Positions 34,020-45,891 of a DNA stretch of 64,000 nt are shown here, piece by piece. The stretch is from Triglochin maritima (Eukaryota; Streptophyta; Magnoliopsida; Alismatales; Juncaginaceae), in NCBI GenBank assembly GCA_963682175.1, contig OY821786.1:25876501-25940500 (forward strand), written 5' to 3'. Below the pieces are notes generated by a model. The model was not told the origin of the DNA. It was given only the letters and a program-made list of their open reading frames with translations, and made no database searches. Numbering within the stretch: the stretch's first letter is position 1; each line of letters begins with the position of its first letter. The translations under genes and the position numbers were made by a program.

Positions 34020-35998
34020 TGAAGGGAATGTGTTCTAAAAGTTTTACTTTTAAATGTCAATTATTATGAATTGAATGAGAAATCATTTTGTTCCCTGTTT
34101 ATGTTATTCATCTTTTAGAAGTGTTAAGGAAGAGACTCTTGGTCCTTAACCGTAGAGCTCTAAAAGATATTGGTCTACATAAAACAAAAGATATTCGCAA
34201 TCGTGGTAATAAACATGAGACATTTATTACCGAGTTAAGATTGTCGTGTTGGTCATAGATCATTGTAGCTCTACAAGTGAGTGACAACACGGGTATGCAA
34301 AAGAGGAAAATATTACTTTTGTATACTGAATAGACCTAATAAGTAAAATATTATAGAAATGTGTTTCTGTGTCATTAATATTTTAATGTGTCCTTGGTCC
34401 TTTAATATGAGAAATATATCTGATCACTTGAGGAATGCTTAATTAGACTAGTGTCTTGAGCTATCGATAAGTGTAGTGTAAAGGCATTGGTTGGTTAAGT
34501 ATGACTTTTGATGGAGAAGATAGTTAGTCAAAAGATTATCATTGCCCCTCTTAATTGAGTGATGATATTACTGGGGCCCTTGATAAAGCAAAGTTATAAT
34601 GTGCACAATGTGATTTGAGTTAAGTCACATATTTATAACTAGCTTAAAGAGATCAAGAAATGAATACTAAGACAAAGATGACACAATACTACTTTGTGTG
34701 TATTCTTAATATCATGTGGCAAGGGACGGACACAAGTGGTGCACTCCATCACTAAATGGATCGGGTTTTGGTTCGAGTGGAATTAAGACATCTAACTAAT
34801 TGGGAGCTATAATGTGTAGCTAGATACCGCTTATAGCTTGTGATATTAAGTTCTTAATATCACTGCCAACTTAGTTTAGATCCTCCCATAGGTCACACCA
34901 CAAAACTGGGAAACAAGAAATGGGGATTTTGAGTTCATATGATGTGTCGGGTTTCATGTAGAAAATATGACACATGTGGTGAACAAGCAAAATCAAAAAT
35001 TATGTTGTGATTCATAACATGATTATAATCTAAATTAAATTCATATGTGATGTAAATATTATGCGGTGTAATGATTAATCATTACATAGGGTAATATGTT
35101 ACATAAGTTTTGAATTTACTACTAATCCCGAAATGTCAAATTTTGTAAGGGTTAAACCAAAATTTGACAAGTCTGTAGAATAGTGCTCAAACGGTCGACC
35201 GAATAACAGCAAACGGTCGACCGATCGGTGCACGGTCGACCGGACACTTCTCGACCGATAACAGGGAATTTTCGTATGTTCGGAACGGTCGACCGAAAAT
35301 TGCGATGAAATATTGTATTGTTGCGAACGGTCTACCGAAACTCACAAACGGTCGACCGGCTAGACGGTTTTATGCAGAATTAATTTAAGAATTAATTAGA
35401 CCATGCATGGAATTGGTCCATAATTGATTTAATTCGTGGCTGAGATTATTTGTTAGCAAATAATGGATGGTTAGATGGAAGTTTGCATGAAATCATGGGC
35501 AAGTGGTTGCACATGAATAGGTAATTTGGAGAGACTTATAAATACAAGTTTATCTCATTACCTAATCAATTTAAATTTCATTACTTTCGTGTGCAAACTT
35601 CTCTCTCCATAATTCTCCACTAAATTCCATTAATTCTTGAGATTAGTTTTAGTTCTTCAGAGATCATCTTCTCAAGGGACTTAAAGAGGGGTTAGTAATT
35701 GGATTCTAAACCCTATTGGAGATTGAGAGGCTAGCTCTTCTCTCTCCAATCTTGTTTAGAGTTTGGTGAATACTCGGAGGCATCCGGCGCAGCGACAAGC
35801 ATCCTCGACGTCTCCGAATCTTCAAGAAGTTTTAGAGAACTTCTAGGTATGAATTTCGGAGTCCCATATTTGTTTTAATAAAGTTATTGAAACAAATTGA
35901 TGCATGCATGAAATAAATCATAGAAAATTGTAAATTGATCCTTATTGTGCATAAAAATTTTGAAAATATATATGTACAATTAAACATGAAATCCTACA
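34020..35998 (+). repeat. Copia 5' LTR
   Basis: 1979 bp. The TATA box TATAAATA is at 35537-35544. Upstream, six ACGGTCGACCG-type palindromes lie at about 35191, 35213, 35232, 35285, 35327 (one change) and 35348, plus a half site near 35250. The 3' LTR has the same array near 42500-42665, with its own changes. Confidence 0.93.
35191..35358. promoter_or_regulatory. GGTCGACC palindrome array in Copia U3
   Basis: Repeated CGGTCGACCG cores with spacings of 22, 19, 53, 42 and 21 bp, ending about 180 bp before the TATA box. Each core is a perfect 10-bp palindrome containing two CpGs. This is probably an enhancer-like tandem array. Unlike the Athila-like modules, spacing is irregular and I see no copy in the leader. 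Confidence 0.7.
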
Positions 35999-35999
35999 G

Positions 36000-36011
36000 T
36001 GGTATTAGAGC
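36000..36011 (+). other. Copia primer-binding site, initiator-Met tRNA type
   Basis: TGGTATTAGAGC, one base after the LTR end, differs at one position from the usual TGGTATCAGAGC. Confidence 0.85.
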
Positions 36012-37512
36012 TTAGGATTCAATTTTCTAATGATTTGAAACTATAAACAAATTTAGTTTACCATCTACGGTTCGAACAATTCGATTTTCCGGTTTTTCGG
36101 CCTTTGAATGTTTTGTTGAAATAATTCTCTGCAGTAATTCGTATTAAATGTTTTAAGTTCTTTAAAACATGCTTTGTTATTATTAGAATTATGATTTAGA
36201 CATTAGTCAAACTTACAATAATTTCGTTTTATGAAAAAATGAATGTTTTGTAAGAGAATCAACAAAATCGAAAAACTGCAGTTCGTCTTTCCTTTTAGGA
36301 AATTGGATGGACAACGGTTCAAAATTGTTTTTGAACTTATGGATGAATGAAAAACATTTTTAATGGATTTCAAAATGTTTTTCAAAGAATTGTTTGAGAT
36401 TCTAGATGATTGATAAACTAGGTTGTATAGTTTATAGCAATATTGCGTGCATGGATCCTCGAGTTGTCTTTGCAGGAATTGTGAGTTTATATGTTCCAAA
36501 TCAGCACCTATGAATGTTTGTAATTATCATTATATAGGGTCATATTTATATGTAAAAGCCAAATTCTATTTTTCTATCTTTAGATAATTGCATTGCATTT
36601 GAGAGGTTTTACATAGGACTTGCACTAGTCGTTTTTTTATCGAATGTGAAGAGCATGTTTATTTTCTGTAAAATCTACATCTCCGGTGCAAGAGGAAGTC
36701 GCCTCTGTAGCGCATCGATCGAGGATCGAGGATCAGGGATCGAGGATCAAGGATCGAAGGGAACATATAAACTCACATGATGTGGATTGTGTGAATGGTT
36801 TAATTTCTGTTTTTATAATTTCTGCTATGCATGTGATGAATGTGATTGAGTGTTAGGATGTGTATGAATGTTAATATGCATGATAACCTAAAATTCCGAA
36901 TCACATGTTAATATATGAAATTGTGCAACAAAAATTAAGAGTAATTTTCCTTCTTATTTCATCCACAAGCAGCCATCGATCGAGGGATACTCTGCTCGCC
37001 CTTAGCGGGAGATAGCTCCCTCCATCTTTGGGAATAGTGGGAGATATAATGGTTGTCTATTGTTGTGCCACGATTAAATATATGAGGTGCGTTTCACCCT
37101 AGTGAACCCCAAGTATGTTTAGTTGTGAATACAATGGATAAACGTATCTCGTATCAAATGAAAATAAGCTTTCTTAACATTACCTAAAGCCCTCGCTCGG
37201 TTTTGGGAAAAAGTTTTTCTTACGAGGATAGGTCATATTCCCTCATAATTATAACGACAAGAATCACAAGAGTTTGAAGATGCTAATATTGCTAAAATTC
37301 AAAAAAGTTGTGATTAGAAAGAGTTTTTCTTACCTTGACATTGTGATATAGTCGATAGCCCTTAGCTAGTCTATATTGCAATTGCTACGATCTTGGATTA
37401 CTGTATTTACGGGCAAAATTTTATTTGCAGTATTTACATTTATATTCGATATATATATGTATTTTAAAACATAAAATTGACATTAAAATCCTGTATAATT
37501 TATTTTGTAGAA
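36012..37512 (+). other. Copia leader
   Basis: About 1.5 kb before gag, A/T-rich, without a supported ORF. It carries a short tandem repeat of 'gatcgagg'-type units at 36713-36760, and a related 'atcgatcgaggg' near 36977. Confidence 0.65.
36713..36760. repeat. GATCGAGG-type tandem repeat in Copia leader
   Basis: Roughly five imperfect copies of a 7-9 bp unit (gatcgagg/gatcagg/gatcaagg) in a row. It is palindromic at its left end (atcgat). Possible replication slippage. Confidence 0.75.
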
Positions 37513-38484
37513 ATGTCTAATATCCAACCAATTGTGCGATCTATGATCGAAAAGAATCCTTTGCAAAATGATGGCTCAAACTTCATGAAATGGCAACTCA
37601 ATCTTAATATCGTGTTGAGGTTTGAAAAACTATCTCATATTTTGGATGGTGAAATCCCAAAATTGAATGAGAAGGCAACCGATAATGAGAAAGAGGCGAT
37701 AGCCAAGTGGGAAGACCAAGAGAACCAAGTTCACGGTCTAATGTTGGCATCCATGGGTGACTCGATTCAAGCAAAATACTTGGATTCAAAACCCAAGAAG
37801 ACCATGGAAGCTTTAACAAAGATGTTCATGGATAGTGCCTGAAAGGAGCGCTATAAGACCACCATCGCACTCACAAGGTGCCACATGGCGGAGGGAACAT
37901 CGGTATCCATGCATTTTCTCACGATGCAAGGATACCTTGAGAAATTGTTGAAGCTCTCTTCTCCAATGCCCGAGGACATTGTCGAAGATCTGATTCTTGG
38001 CTCTCTAGCCCCGTCCTTTAAGGACTTTGTGATGTACTATCATGTGCGTGAAAAAGGGGTGAGTCTTGAGGAGCTTCACAACGCTCTCAAAATAGCAGAA
38101 GTTGACATGGGCAAGGGTTGGGACAATCACGTCCTAGCCGTCCATGAGAGGAGCAAAAAGATCAACAAATGTAAAGGCAAATTTACCAAAGATACGTCAA
38201 TCAAGAGCAAGGGAGTAGGAGGTGCTCATAGGAGTGCCTCAAGGGGGAAATCTTTGAAATCTCCAACTCCCAACACGGAGTGCTTTCACTACGGTGAAAA
38301 GGGACACATCCGACCTAATTGCCCCAAGTACAAGGAAGACCTTGAAAATGGGATGATTGAATGTAGGCGCCCGAGAAGCGCCGTAGGTATGTTTGTTATT
38401 GAGATAAATTTAATCACCTCTGTCCTTGATTTGGTAATTGTTACCAAATCTTGTGCTCACATAATTTTGATGTGCAGCTATTGA
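37513..38484 (+). pseudogene. Copia gag with one internal stop
   Basis: The ATG at 37513 opens 'MSNIQPIVRSMIEKNPLQND', continuing 'FMKWQLNLNIVLRFEKLSHILDGEIP', a UBN2-type Copia gag. A TGA at 37840-37842 interrupts the frame, which continues unchanged with 'KERYKTTIALTRCHMAEGTSV' from 37843. A zinc knuckle at about 38280-38325 reads CFHYGEKGHIRPNC; the second Cys is Tyr, so metal binding is lost. The end of the frame (to 38484) passes into the protease zone, where 'SCAHI' remains but the DTG catalytic triplet is not preserved. The longer frame starting at 37477 is leader sequence. Confidence 0.88.
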
Positions 38485-41019
38485 AGGATAGGAAGGAACT
38501 CGTTGAGAACGAGAAGATATTGAAGATTGGAAATAGTACAAACATCGCTGCGATTGTACAAGATTCTATGGAACTTCAATAGTCTAGTGATTTAAATTTA
38601 TGCTTTGAAGAATGTTTATTATGAGCCTTCGATTAGCAAGAACTATTCTGTATCATGTTTTGAATATGGATAACTTAATATATATTTCTAATTCTTGCTT
38701 GTCTATAATCGAAGAATGGAATTTTCTATGCAAATACATTCGTTTGGAATGACTTCTATTTGCTTGAAATCAATAATAAACAAACTCAAACAAACAATAA
38801 CAAAAGAAACTAAGATAACTCACGTGAATAATTCATTCTTGTAGCACTATCGAATTGGTCAAGTAAATAACCAAGAGACCTTTCAAGAAGAAAGGAACGA
38901 AAACGAATGACTAATTGGATATGATACATTCCAATGTATGTGGTCCGATAGGTACAAGTGCAAGAGACGGTTTAAGGTACTTCATTTTGTTCACGGATAA
39001 CTATAGTCATTATGGCTATATTTGTCTAATGGGAAACAAAAGTGAAATCTTTGAGAAGTTCAAAGAATTCAAGGATGAAGTAGTGAACCGACTCAACAAG
39101 AATATCGAGTCTCTACGAAATGTTCGTAGGGGTGAGTGCTTAGGATACCTAATTTGACTCATTCCTAAAGTTGGAACATGATATTGCTCGACATGGTTCG
39201 ATCAATAATAAGTCAATCTAAATTGCATGTTTACTTTGGAACTATGCACTACAAATAATGACAAACTCACTAAATAATGTTCCATCCAAATCCGTGGAGA
39301 AAATGTCTTGTGAGCTATGGAGTTGAAAGACACCTAAGCTCGACTTTCTCAAGATTTGGAGTTGTGAGGTATACATCAAGAAATTGATGTCAACCAAGCT
39401 TCAACCAAAAGCGGATAAGTGCTTCTTTATAGGTTGTCCTCGTGTGACAAGAGGATACTACTTTTAATGTATCACCTCCAATCGAAAGATTGTAGAGAGA
39501 GATATGGTTTTTCTAGAATTTCTGGAAAAGGAGAGAAAATTAGTGGGAGTAGAGTTAAACTTGAGGAAACTCAAGATACTCTACAAGATCATGATGTGAA
39601 TGTTGCATTCAAAATCATGAAGGCCCAGCCGAGATTCATTTGGTTAGTGGGAGCATGAGCAAGAGATCCTTACAAGAAATTGTGAGAGAATCTCAATCAT
39701 CCCCACCTAGTGTACGTTCGAGAGTCGAACGTGAACCTATTCCTCAAGAAATTGTGGAAGAAGTTCGAGAGACATGAGAGGAACCAAAAGAATAGAGAAG
39801 GTCGACGAGGGAAAGGAAGAAACCCAATAAGTATGCGGGACTTCATGAGATCGTGGTACTAGATACCGAAGATCCCTCGACCTTCCAAGAAGCAATGGAA
39901 AGGGAAGACTCCAGACTATGGCTTAAGGCCATGGAATCCGAAATAGAATCCATGTATGACAATCAAGTATGGAACTTGATTTGCCTTCCTCAAGAGAAAA
40001 TGTCATTTACTATAAATGAGCATTTAGGAGGAAGATAGACATGGATAGTGACTTGACAACCGACAAAGCAAGGCTTATAGCAAAAGTTATACTCAAATTC
40101 AAGAAATTGACTTTGATGAAATTTTTGAGAGGTTGTCATCTATTCGGATTAAGCTCACTATTACCGCGTTTCACAATTGTGGGATATGGAAGTTGGATAT
40201 CAAAATGGCGTTCCCAAATGGGAACTTGGAGGAGGATATGTACATGGTACAACCTCAAGGTTTTGATGATCCAAAGAATAGCGAGAAGATATGCAAGTTT
40301 CAAAGATCCATTTATGGATTGAAGCAAGCATCGAGGAGTTGGAACAAACGCTTTGACGAAGAGGTGAAGAAGATTCACTTCATTCAAAGTAAAGGAAAAC
40401 CTTGTATATACAAGGAGATTAGTGGGAGCCATGTAGTACTTCTGATCTTATATGTTGATGACATATTGCTCATGAGCAATCATATACATTAGCATTGGCA
40501 AACGAGAAATTTCATTGAAATCGGCATTTTCAATGAAAAGAAATGGATGAGGCTCAACACATCTTGAGAATCAAGATACATTGAGATACATCCCATAGAT
40601 TCATTGACCCAAGTCAACGTGTATACATTGACAAGGTCTTGGAAATGTTCAGGGTGAACAATTCCAATATGGACAATGTGCCAATAAGTGCGAGTATAGG
40701 TGTGCAACTCAAGAAGTCTCAAACCTGCCCAATGACGTAAAGACTTGGAGTACATGAAGGTATCCCTTATGCTTCGGCAAAAGGAAGGACCATGTACAAG
40801 ATGACTTGCACAAGACTCAATATCTCGTATGCTCTAAGCGTGACAAGTAGTCACCAATCCGACGCAAGTCCTAAGCATAGGATTGCGGTCAAGAATATTC
40901 CGAAGTACCTTAACCGGACTAAAGATAAAGTTCTTGTTTATGGAGAACAAAAAAAAATAGCCAAGGACTATTTTGATGCAATTCTCATAGGGATTCTTGA
41001 CAATAGGAGGTTGGAATGA
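38485..41019 (+). pseudogene. Copia pol remnants: integrase, reverse transcriptase, RNase H
   Basis: Integrase core at 38915-39157: 'VCGPIGTSARDGLRYFILFTD' then 'SHYGYICLMGNKSEIFEKFKEF'. A downstream integrase segment lies near 39320-39530 (frame-broken, 'GCPRVTRGYYF'). Reverse transcriptase at 39853-40492: 'FQEAMEREDSRLWLKAMESEI', 'WKLDIKMAFPNGNLEEDMYMVQ', 'SIYGLKQASRSWNKRFDE' and the catalytic YVDDIL box near 40450. RNase H-side fragments at 40792-41019 ('RLNISYALSVTSSHQSDASP'). Order protease-integrase-RT-RNase H is the Copia order. Many stops and deletions make it non-functional. Confidence 0.88.
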
Positions 41020-41310
41020 TGATGCGTCATCATTATCGAAGGTGGAGGTATGAGCTAGTGTAGTTAGGAGTAATATCACTACAGCTAACTCAACCACCAA
41101 CGAAAGACAAAATTAATAAATAGGTGGACACAACAGTGACACAACTGATCCATTCAACAAACCTTCATACCAAGCTAAGAGACGAAATATATTTCGAGTC
41201 CATGGATCTGAGGATCCATGTGGATTGGCTTGATAGGTGATTTGAGAAGGTTACCCTAGTTATTAATGTTTTATACATTGAGAATGTATGTTAAAGAAAA
41301 CTTTGATAAC

Positions 41311-41320
41311 AAGTGGGAGA
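41311..41320 (+). other. Copia polypurine tract
   Basis: 'caagtgggag' precedes the 3' LTR start TGTAGTTAG after 'atg'. The equivalent position and sequence are typical of plant Copia elements. Confidence 0.7.
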
Positions 41321-41323
41321 TGT

Positions 41324-43303
41324 GTAGTTAGAAGGGAATGTAATCTAAAAGTTTTACTTTTAAATGTCAATTATTATGAATTGAATGAGAAATCATTTTG
41401 TTCCTTGTTTATGTTATTCGTCTTTTAGAAGTGTTAAGGAAGAGGCTCTTGGTCCTTAACCGTAGAGCTCTAAAAGATATTGGTCTACATAAAACAAAAG
41501 ATATTCGCAATCGTGGTAATAAACATGGGACATTTATTACCGAGTTAAGATTGTCGTGTTGGTCATAGATCATTGTAGCTCTACAAGTTAGTGACAACAG
41601 GGGTACGCAAAAGAGGAAAATATTACTTTTGTATACTGAATAGACCTAATAAGTAAAATATTATAGAAATGTGTTTCTATGTCATTAATATTTTACTGTG
41701 TCCTTGGTCCTTTGATATGAGACTTATATCTGATCACTTGAGGAATGCTTAATTAGACTAGTGTCTTGAGCTATCGATAAGTGTAGTGTAAAGGCATTGG
41801 TTGGTTAAGTATGACTTTTGTTGGAGAAGATAGTTAGTCAAAAGATTATCATTGCCCCTCGTAATTGAGTAATGATATTGCTGGGCCCCTTGATAAAGCA
41901 AAGTTATAATGTGCACAATGTGATTTGAGTTAAGTCACATATTTATAACTATCTTAAAGAGATCAAGAAATGAATACTAAGACAAAGATGACACAATACT
42001 ACTTTGTGTGTATTCTTAATATCATGTGGCAAGGGACGGACACAAGTGGTGCACTCCATCACTAAATGGATCGGGTTTTGGTTAGAGTGGAATTAAGACA
42101 TCTAACTAATTGGGAGCTATAATGTGTAGCTAGATACCGCTTATAGCTTGTGATATTAAGTTCTTAATATCACTGCCAACTTAGTTTAGATCCTACCATT
42201 GGTCACACCACAAAACTGGGAAACAAGAAATGGGGATTTTGAGTTCATATGATGTGTCGGGTTTCATGTAGAAAATATGACACATGTGGTGAACAAGCAA
42301 AATCAAAATTATGTTGTGATTCATAACATGATTAGAATCTAAATTAAATTCATATGTGATGTAAATATTATGGGGTGTAATGATTAATCATTACATAGGA
42401 TAATATGTTACATAAGTTGTGAATTTACTACTAATCCCGAAATGTCAAATTTTGTAGGGGTTAAACTGAAATTTGACAAGTCTGCAGAACAGTGCTCAAA
42501 CGGTCGACCGAACAACAGTAATCGGTCGACCGATCGGTGCACGGTCGACCGGACACGTCTCGACCGATAACAGGGAATTTTCGTCTGTTCGGAACGACCG
42601 AACATTGCGATGAAATATTTTATTGTTGCGAACGGTCGACCGAACCTCACAAACGGTAGACCGGCCAGACGGTTTTATGCAGAATTAATTTAAGAATTAA
42701 TTAGACCATGCATGGAATTGGTCCATAATTGATTTAATTCGTGGCTGAGATTATTTGTTAGCAAATAATGGATGGTTAGATGGAAGTTTGCATGAAATCA
42801 TGGGCAAGTGGTTGCACATGAATAGGTAATTTGGAGAGACTTATAAATACAAGTTTATCTCATTACCTAATCAATTTAAATTTCATTACTTTCGTGTGCA
42901 AACTTCTCTCTCCATAATTCTCCACTACATTCCATTAATTCTTGAGTTTAGTTTTAGTTCTTCAGAGATCATCTTCTCAAGGGACCTAAAGAGGGGTTAG
43001 TAATTGGATTCTAAACCCTATTGGAGATTGAGAGGCTAGCTCTTCTCTCTCCAATCTTGTTTAGAGTTTGGTGAATACTCGGAGGCATCCACCGCAGCGA
43101 CAAGCATCCTCGACGTTTCCGAATCTTCAAGAAGTTTTAGAGAACTTCTAGGTATGAATTTCGGAGTCCCATATTTGTTTTAATAAAGTTATTGAAACAA
43201 ATTGATGCATGCATGAAATAAATCATAGAAAATTGTAAATTGATCCTTATTGTGCATAAAAATTTCGAAAATATATATGTACAATTAAACATGAAATCCT
43301 ACA
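41324..43303 (+). repeat. Copia 3' LTR
   Basis: 1980 bp, colinear with the 5' LTR. It keeps the full left terminus TGTAGTTAGAAGGG that the 5' copy lost. The palindrome array near 42500-42665 has a short deletion relative to the 5' LTR (near 42590-42600). Confidence 0.93.
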
Positions 43304-43308
43304 GAGAC

Positions 43309-44303
43309 TACTCATAGAATATAGATGAGGAGAGGACTCAGATGAGGAGGGAATAATTCCTAGAGCTAGCGTGGGTAGTGGGTGAAGGTAGAAGCCTAAT
43401 CTTGCAAGCACGACTCAAACAATGTATGACTATGGGTCCTTAGGCTAGACGACACCTAACTTCGAGATCCCTAGTCTCGACATGCCTCACCACCCAACAA
43501 CGAAGACCACAATGCCCAGCAACTGAAATCAGATCTGCAGATCCATTACCTCCTACTATCGACAAGGTAGGGAACGCCGATCCGGCCATGACGGTCTCAA
43601 CTAGATCACTCTCCTAGTGTGTCCGAAATCCTTAGGGTCAATGTCTACTTGCTTTTAGAATTAAGACTTTATTAAGAGTGATTTTTGGGGCCAGGAAAAG
43701 GGTGATGAAATCCCGCACCTTATCTTTTATGGGACAACCCCTCCTTAGTAGCGTTTTGATCCTAAATCTAGCAATCAACTCTCCAATCAAACGCTCAACT
43801 CACTCTTCTCTCGATGCACCTTACTAACTAATGCATGCTTAAACCATGCATGAATGAGAGAATGGGTGCATGTACCTCACGCCAGCAATCAACAACAAAA
43901 ATGTAAAGCAAAGAAAAGACAAATGCGTGCAAGGTCTACAAATGATGCATGACCTAGATGACAATCAATCTACTCTTTTGCTTTGAGTTTTCAGGTCCAA
44001 GTTGATTAAAGGGGATTTATTGTTAATCTGGGAGCAAACTATAAGTCACAACATGCAAGATTGAGCTCCCAGACCACAAAAATGAACAAACAAACAACCT
44101 GACAAATATTGGAGAAAATAGAGCTCACCAGGCCGCCAATTGGCGGTCCCAGACCGCTAATTGGCGGTCACTGTGATGTATTTTTGCCTCCAGTTCCTCC
44201 AGTCGCTTCCCCTTGATCCTGAGGATCCCTGAAACAAACAAAAAGTAAAAAAGATAAATTAAAATCACTCGAATCGTCCAAACCAAAGTCTGGATAGAAC
44301 ACC
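43309..44303 (-). other. E3 leader (5' non-coding)
   Basis: Downstream of the primer site on the minus strand. It contains the palindrome pair 44131-44169, a 'gaggtacatgc' block near 43878, and the conserved 'gatgaaatcccgcacctt' motif (43703-43720). It is colinear with the E1 leader 14800-15849. It is cut from gag by the Copia insertion. Confidence 0.8.
44131..44169. promoter_or_regulatory. Palindrome pair in E3 leader
   Basis: ggccgccaattggcggtc at 44131-44148 and gaccgctaattggcggtc at 44152-44169, starts 21 bp apart. The inner cores match the LTR palindromes of the same element. Confidence 0.82.
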
Positions 44304-44321
44304 TCCCTAGCAACGGTGCCA
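44304..44321 (-). other. E3 primer-binding site, tRNA-Asp type
   Basis: On the minus strand TGGCACCGTTGCTAGGGA, two changes from the E2 site, six bases after the LTR end at 44328. Confidence 0.85.
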
Positions 44322-44327
44322 AAAACT

Positions 44328-45891
44328 TGATTGAACATTTTAATTAACCGCAAGTGCACGATCGCGTTGAAGCGGTGGCAAATTCAGGTCGATCTACAAG
44401 GAGGTGTGTCAACTTTAGTTTGTTCGAAGGCGAGTGAGAAAGAAAGGAAAGAAATGAGTTATGATCTAAACTATACTACAATGCGAAAGGAATTGGAAAT
44501 ACGTAATAAAACTAAACCCCATAGGGGGTAGAGAAAGAATGCGAATACAAATATATGTGTATGTGTGTGCGTGTGTTCAATTGTGCTCATCACAACATGT
44601 AGTGCATGAAAATCATAAAACTAAATCTAACTTTGCCTCCACATGAAATATGATAACACAATATCATTAAAACATACAAGACAATAATTGGAATGAAGCT
44701 AAATGAACTCATGTATAAAGACCAAACCTCACTACGCCGCCACATGAAATAAGATTTAGAAAATCATTAAACCATACAAGACATTAACCAAGGTAAAGGC
44801 AACAAGAGTACATGCAACTACAAGTCATGTTTCCTTTATCAATTCCATCAATATCCTCACCTCATCATTCCCCATAAAATATGTCCACTAATCTAAGCAT
44901 ATGCTAAGCTTCATTCAAGAGCATTAGTTTATCAAAGACAAGAGTGAAATCTCATTAGATGGTTATGGAAATCATGTAAGGTTCAAAGGATTAAGATAAC
45001 ACACACCTAATACATCACATAATCATATCACATATTTCTCCACCCCCCAAATGGGGATGGAACTACTCACTAATCATTACACTACAACCTACATTAACAA
45101 AATGAAACATTCTACTGAAAGGAAATTAAACTAAGTAAGCAAGAAATATTAAAGAAGCTAAGAAGATATAAAACTAAAGAAGCATGCAAGACATATGAAA
45201 GAAATTAAACTAAGAAAGAAGCAACATAACTAAAGGAAAACTTTATTAATTTCAAACTCACAATACAAGTAGCCTCTCTCCACCAGGGTTTTTGCTTCAA
45301 GGCTTTTACTCCTAGTAGAATGGATGGCCACCAAGAGAGTGATGATTACAATGGAAGATGATAAGTTCTATTTATAGCCAAAGAAAAGGTAATCCGGGTA
45401 TGGGACTAATCCAATACCAAAAATAGACATAACACACAATTATTCATGACCCGACTAAACCGCACCGGATCCGGAGCAACCCGGAACGCCAATCAGCGGT
45501 ACCAGACCGCCAATTGGCGGTCTACAGGGCTCGGATTCGGTTCGGCTTTTGTGTGGGCTTTCCTGGATGGTTTTCTTCATGTGTGATGTACCCAAGTCTG
45601 TTGATGGAGCTCCGACCCTCATCGAATTGCCAAAATACTCCCCATGATGGTGTGGAGTTTCTTCATTTGCTCATTTGTCCTTTGATTTTGCATTCGGTTC
45701 CCTCTCTCTTGTATCTTAGTCCATAAGTCTTGCAACTTAGTCCTTTTTCTTGCTTTTGAGTACTTTTATTGTCTCTCCTTCTCAAACCTACTTATTCCTA
45801 AAACTTAAACATAAAACTCCTTACGTAGTATTGTTTAGGTTCAAGATAATGAATATAAGACACAAATATATGCATGATATGATGTCAATCA
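44328..45891 (-). repeat. E3 5' LTR
   Basis: 1564 bp on the minus strand, beginning TGATTGACATC at 45891 and ending TTCAATCA at 44328. TATA box on the minus strand at 45376-45368. Palindrome pair at 45484-45522: a diverged copy from 45484 and the perfect GACCGCCAATTGGCGGTC at 45505-45522, starts 21 bp apart. It is followed by the primer site. Confidence 0.93.

Larger units (their letters stand above)
34020..43303 (+). mobile_element. Full-length Copia element (Angela/Tork-like), decayed, inserted in E3
   Basis: LTRs are 34020-35998 and 41324-43303, both ending ATCCTACA. There is a perfect target duplication GAGAC (34015-34019 and 43304-43308). The 5' LTR start has lost seven bases seen in the 3' LTR (TGTAGTTAGAAGGG versus TGAAGGG). 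Primer site 36000-36011; gag from 37513; pol remnants to 41019; purine tract 'caagtgggag' at 41311-41320. The LTRs are nearly identical but the coding region is riddled with stops. This suggests it may have been copied in an already defective form by a helper. Lineage is inferred from integrase and RT fragments and from LTR length. Confidence 0.93.
16073..45891 (-). mobile_element. E3: full-length Athila-like family A element with nested insertions
   Basis: The 5' LTR is 45891-44328 and the 3' LTR 17630-16073 (minus strand). Both begin TGATTGACA and end TTCAATCA, with a perfect duplication ACCGA at 16068-16072 and 45892-45896. Order on the minus strand: LTR, primer site (44321-44304), leader, gag (33898-31865), protease (21580-20825), non-coding 3' region, polypurine tract (17645-17635), LTR. 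Insertions within it are Copia 34020-43303, family T LTR 21581-31859 (with E2 inside) and a solo LTR 18563-19945. Without them it would be roughly 8.9 kb. No reverse transcriptase, RNase H or integrase sequence is recognisable, so it is non-autonomous. Confidence 0.93.
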
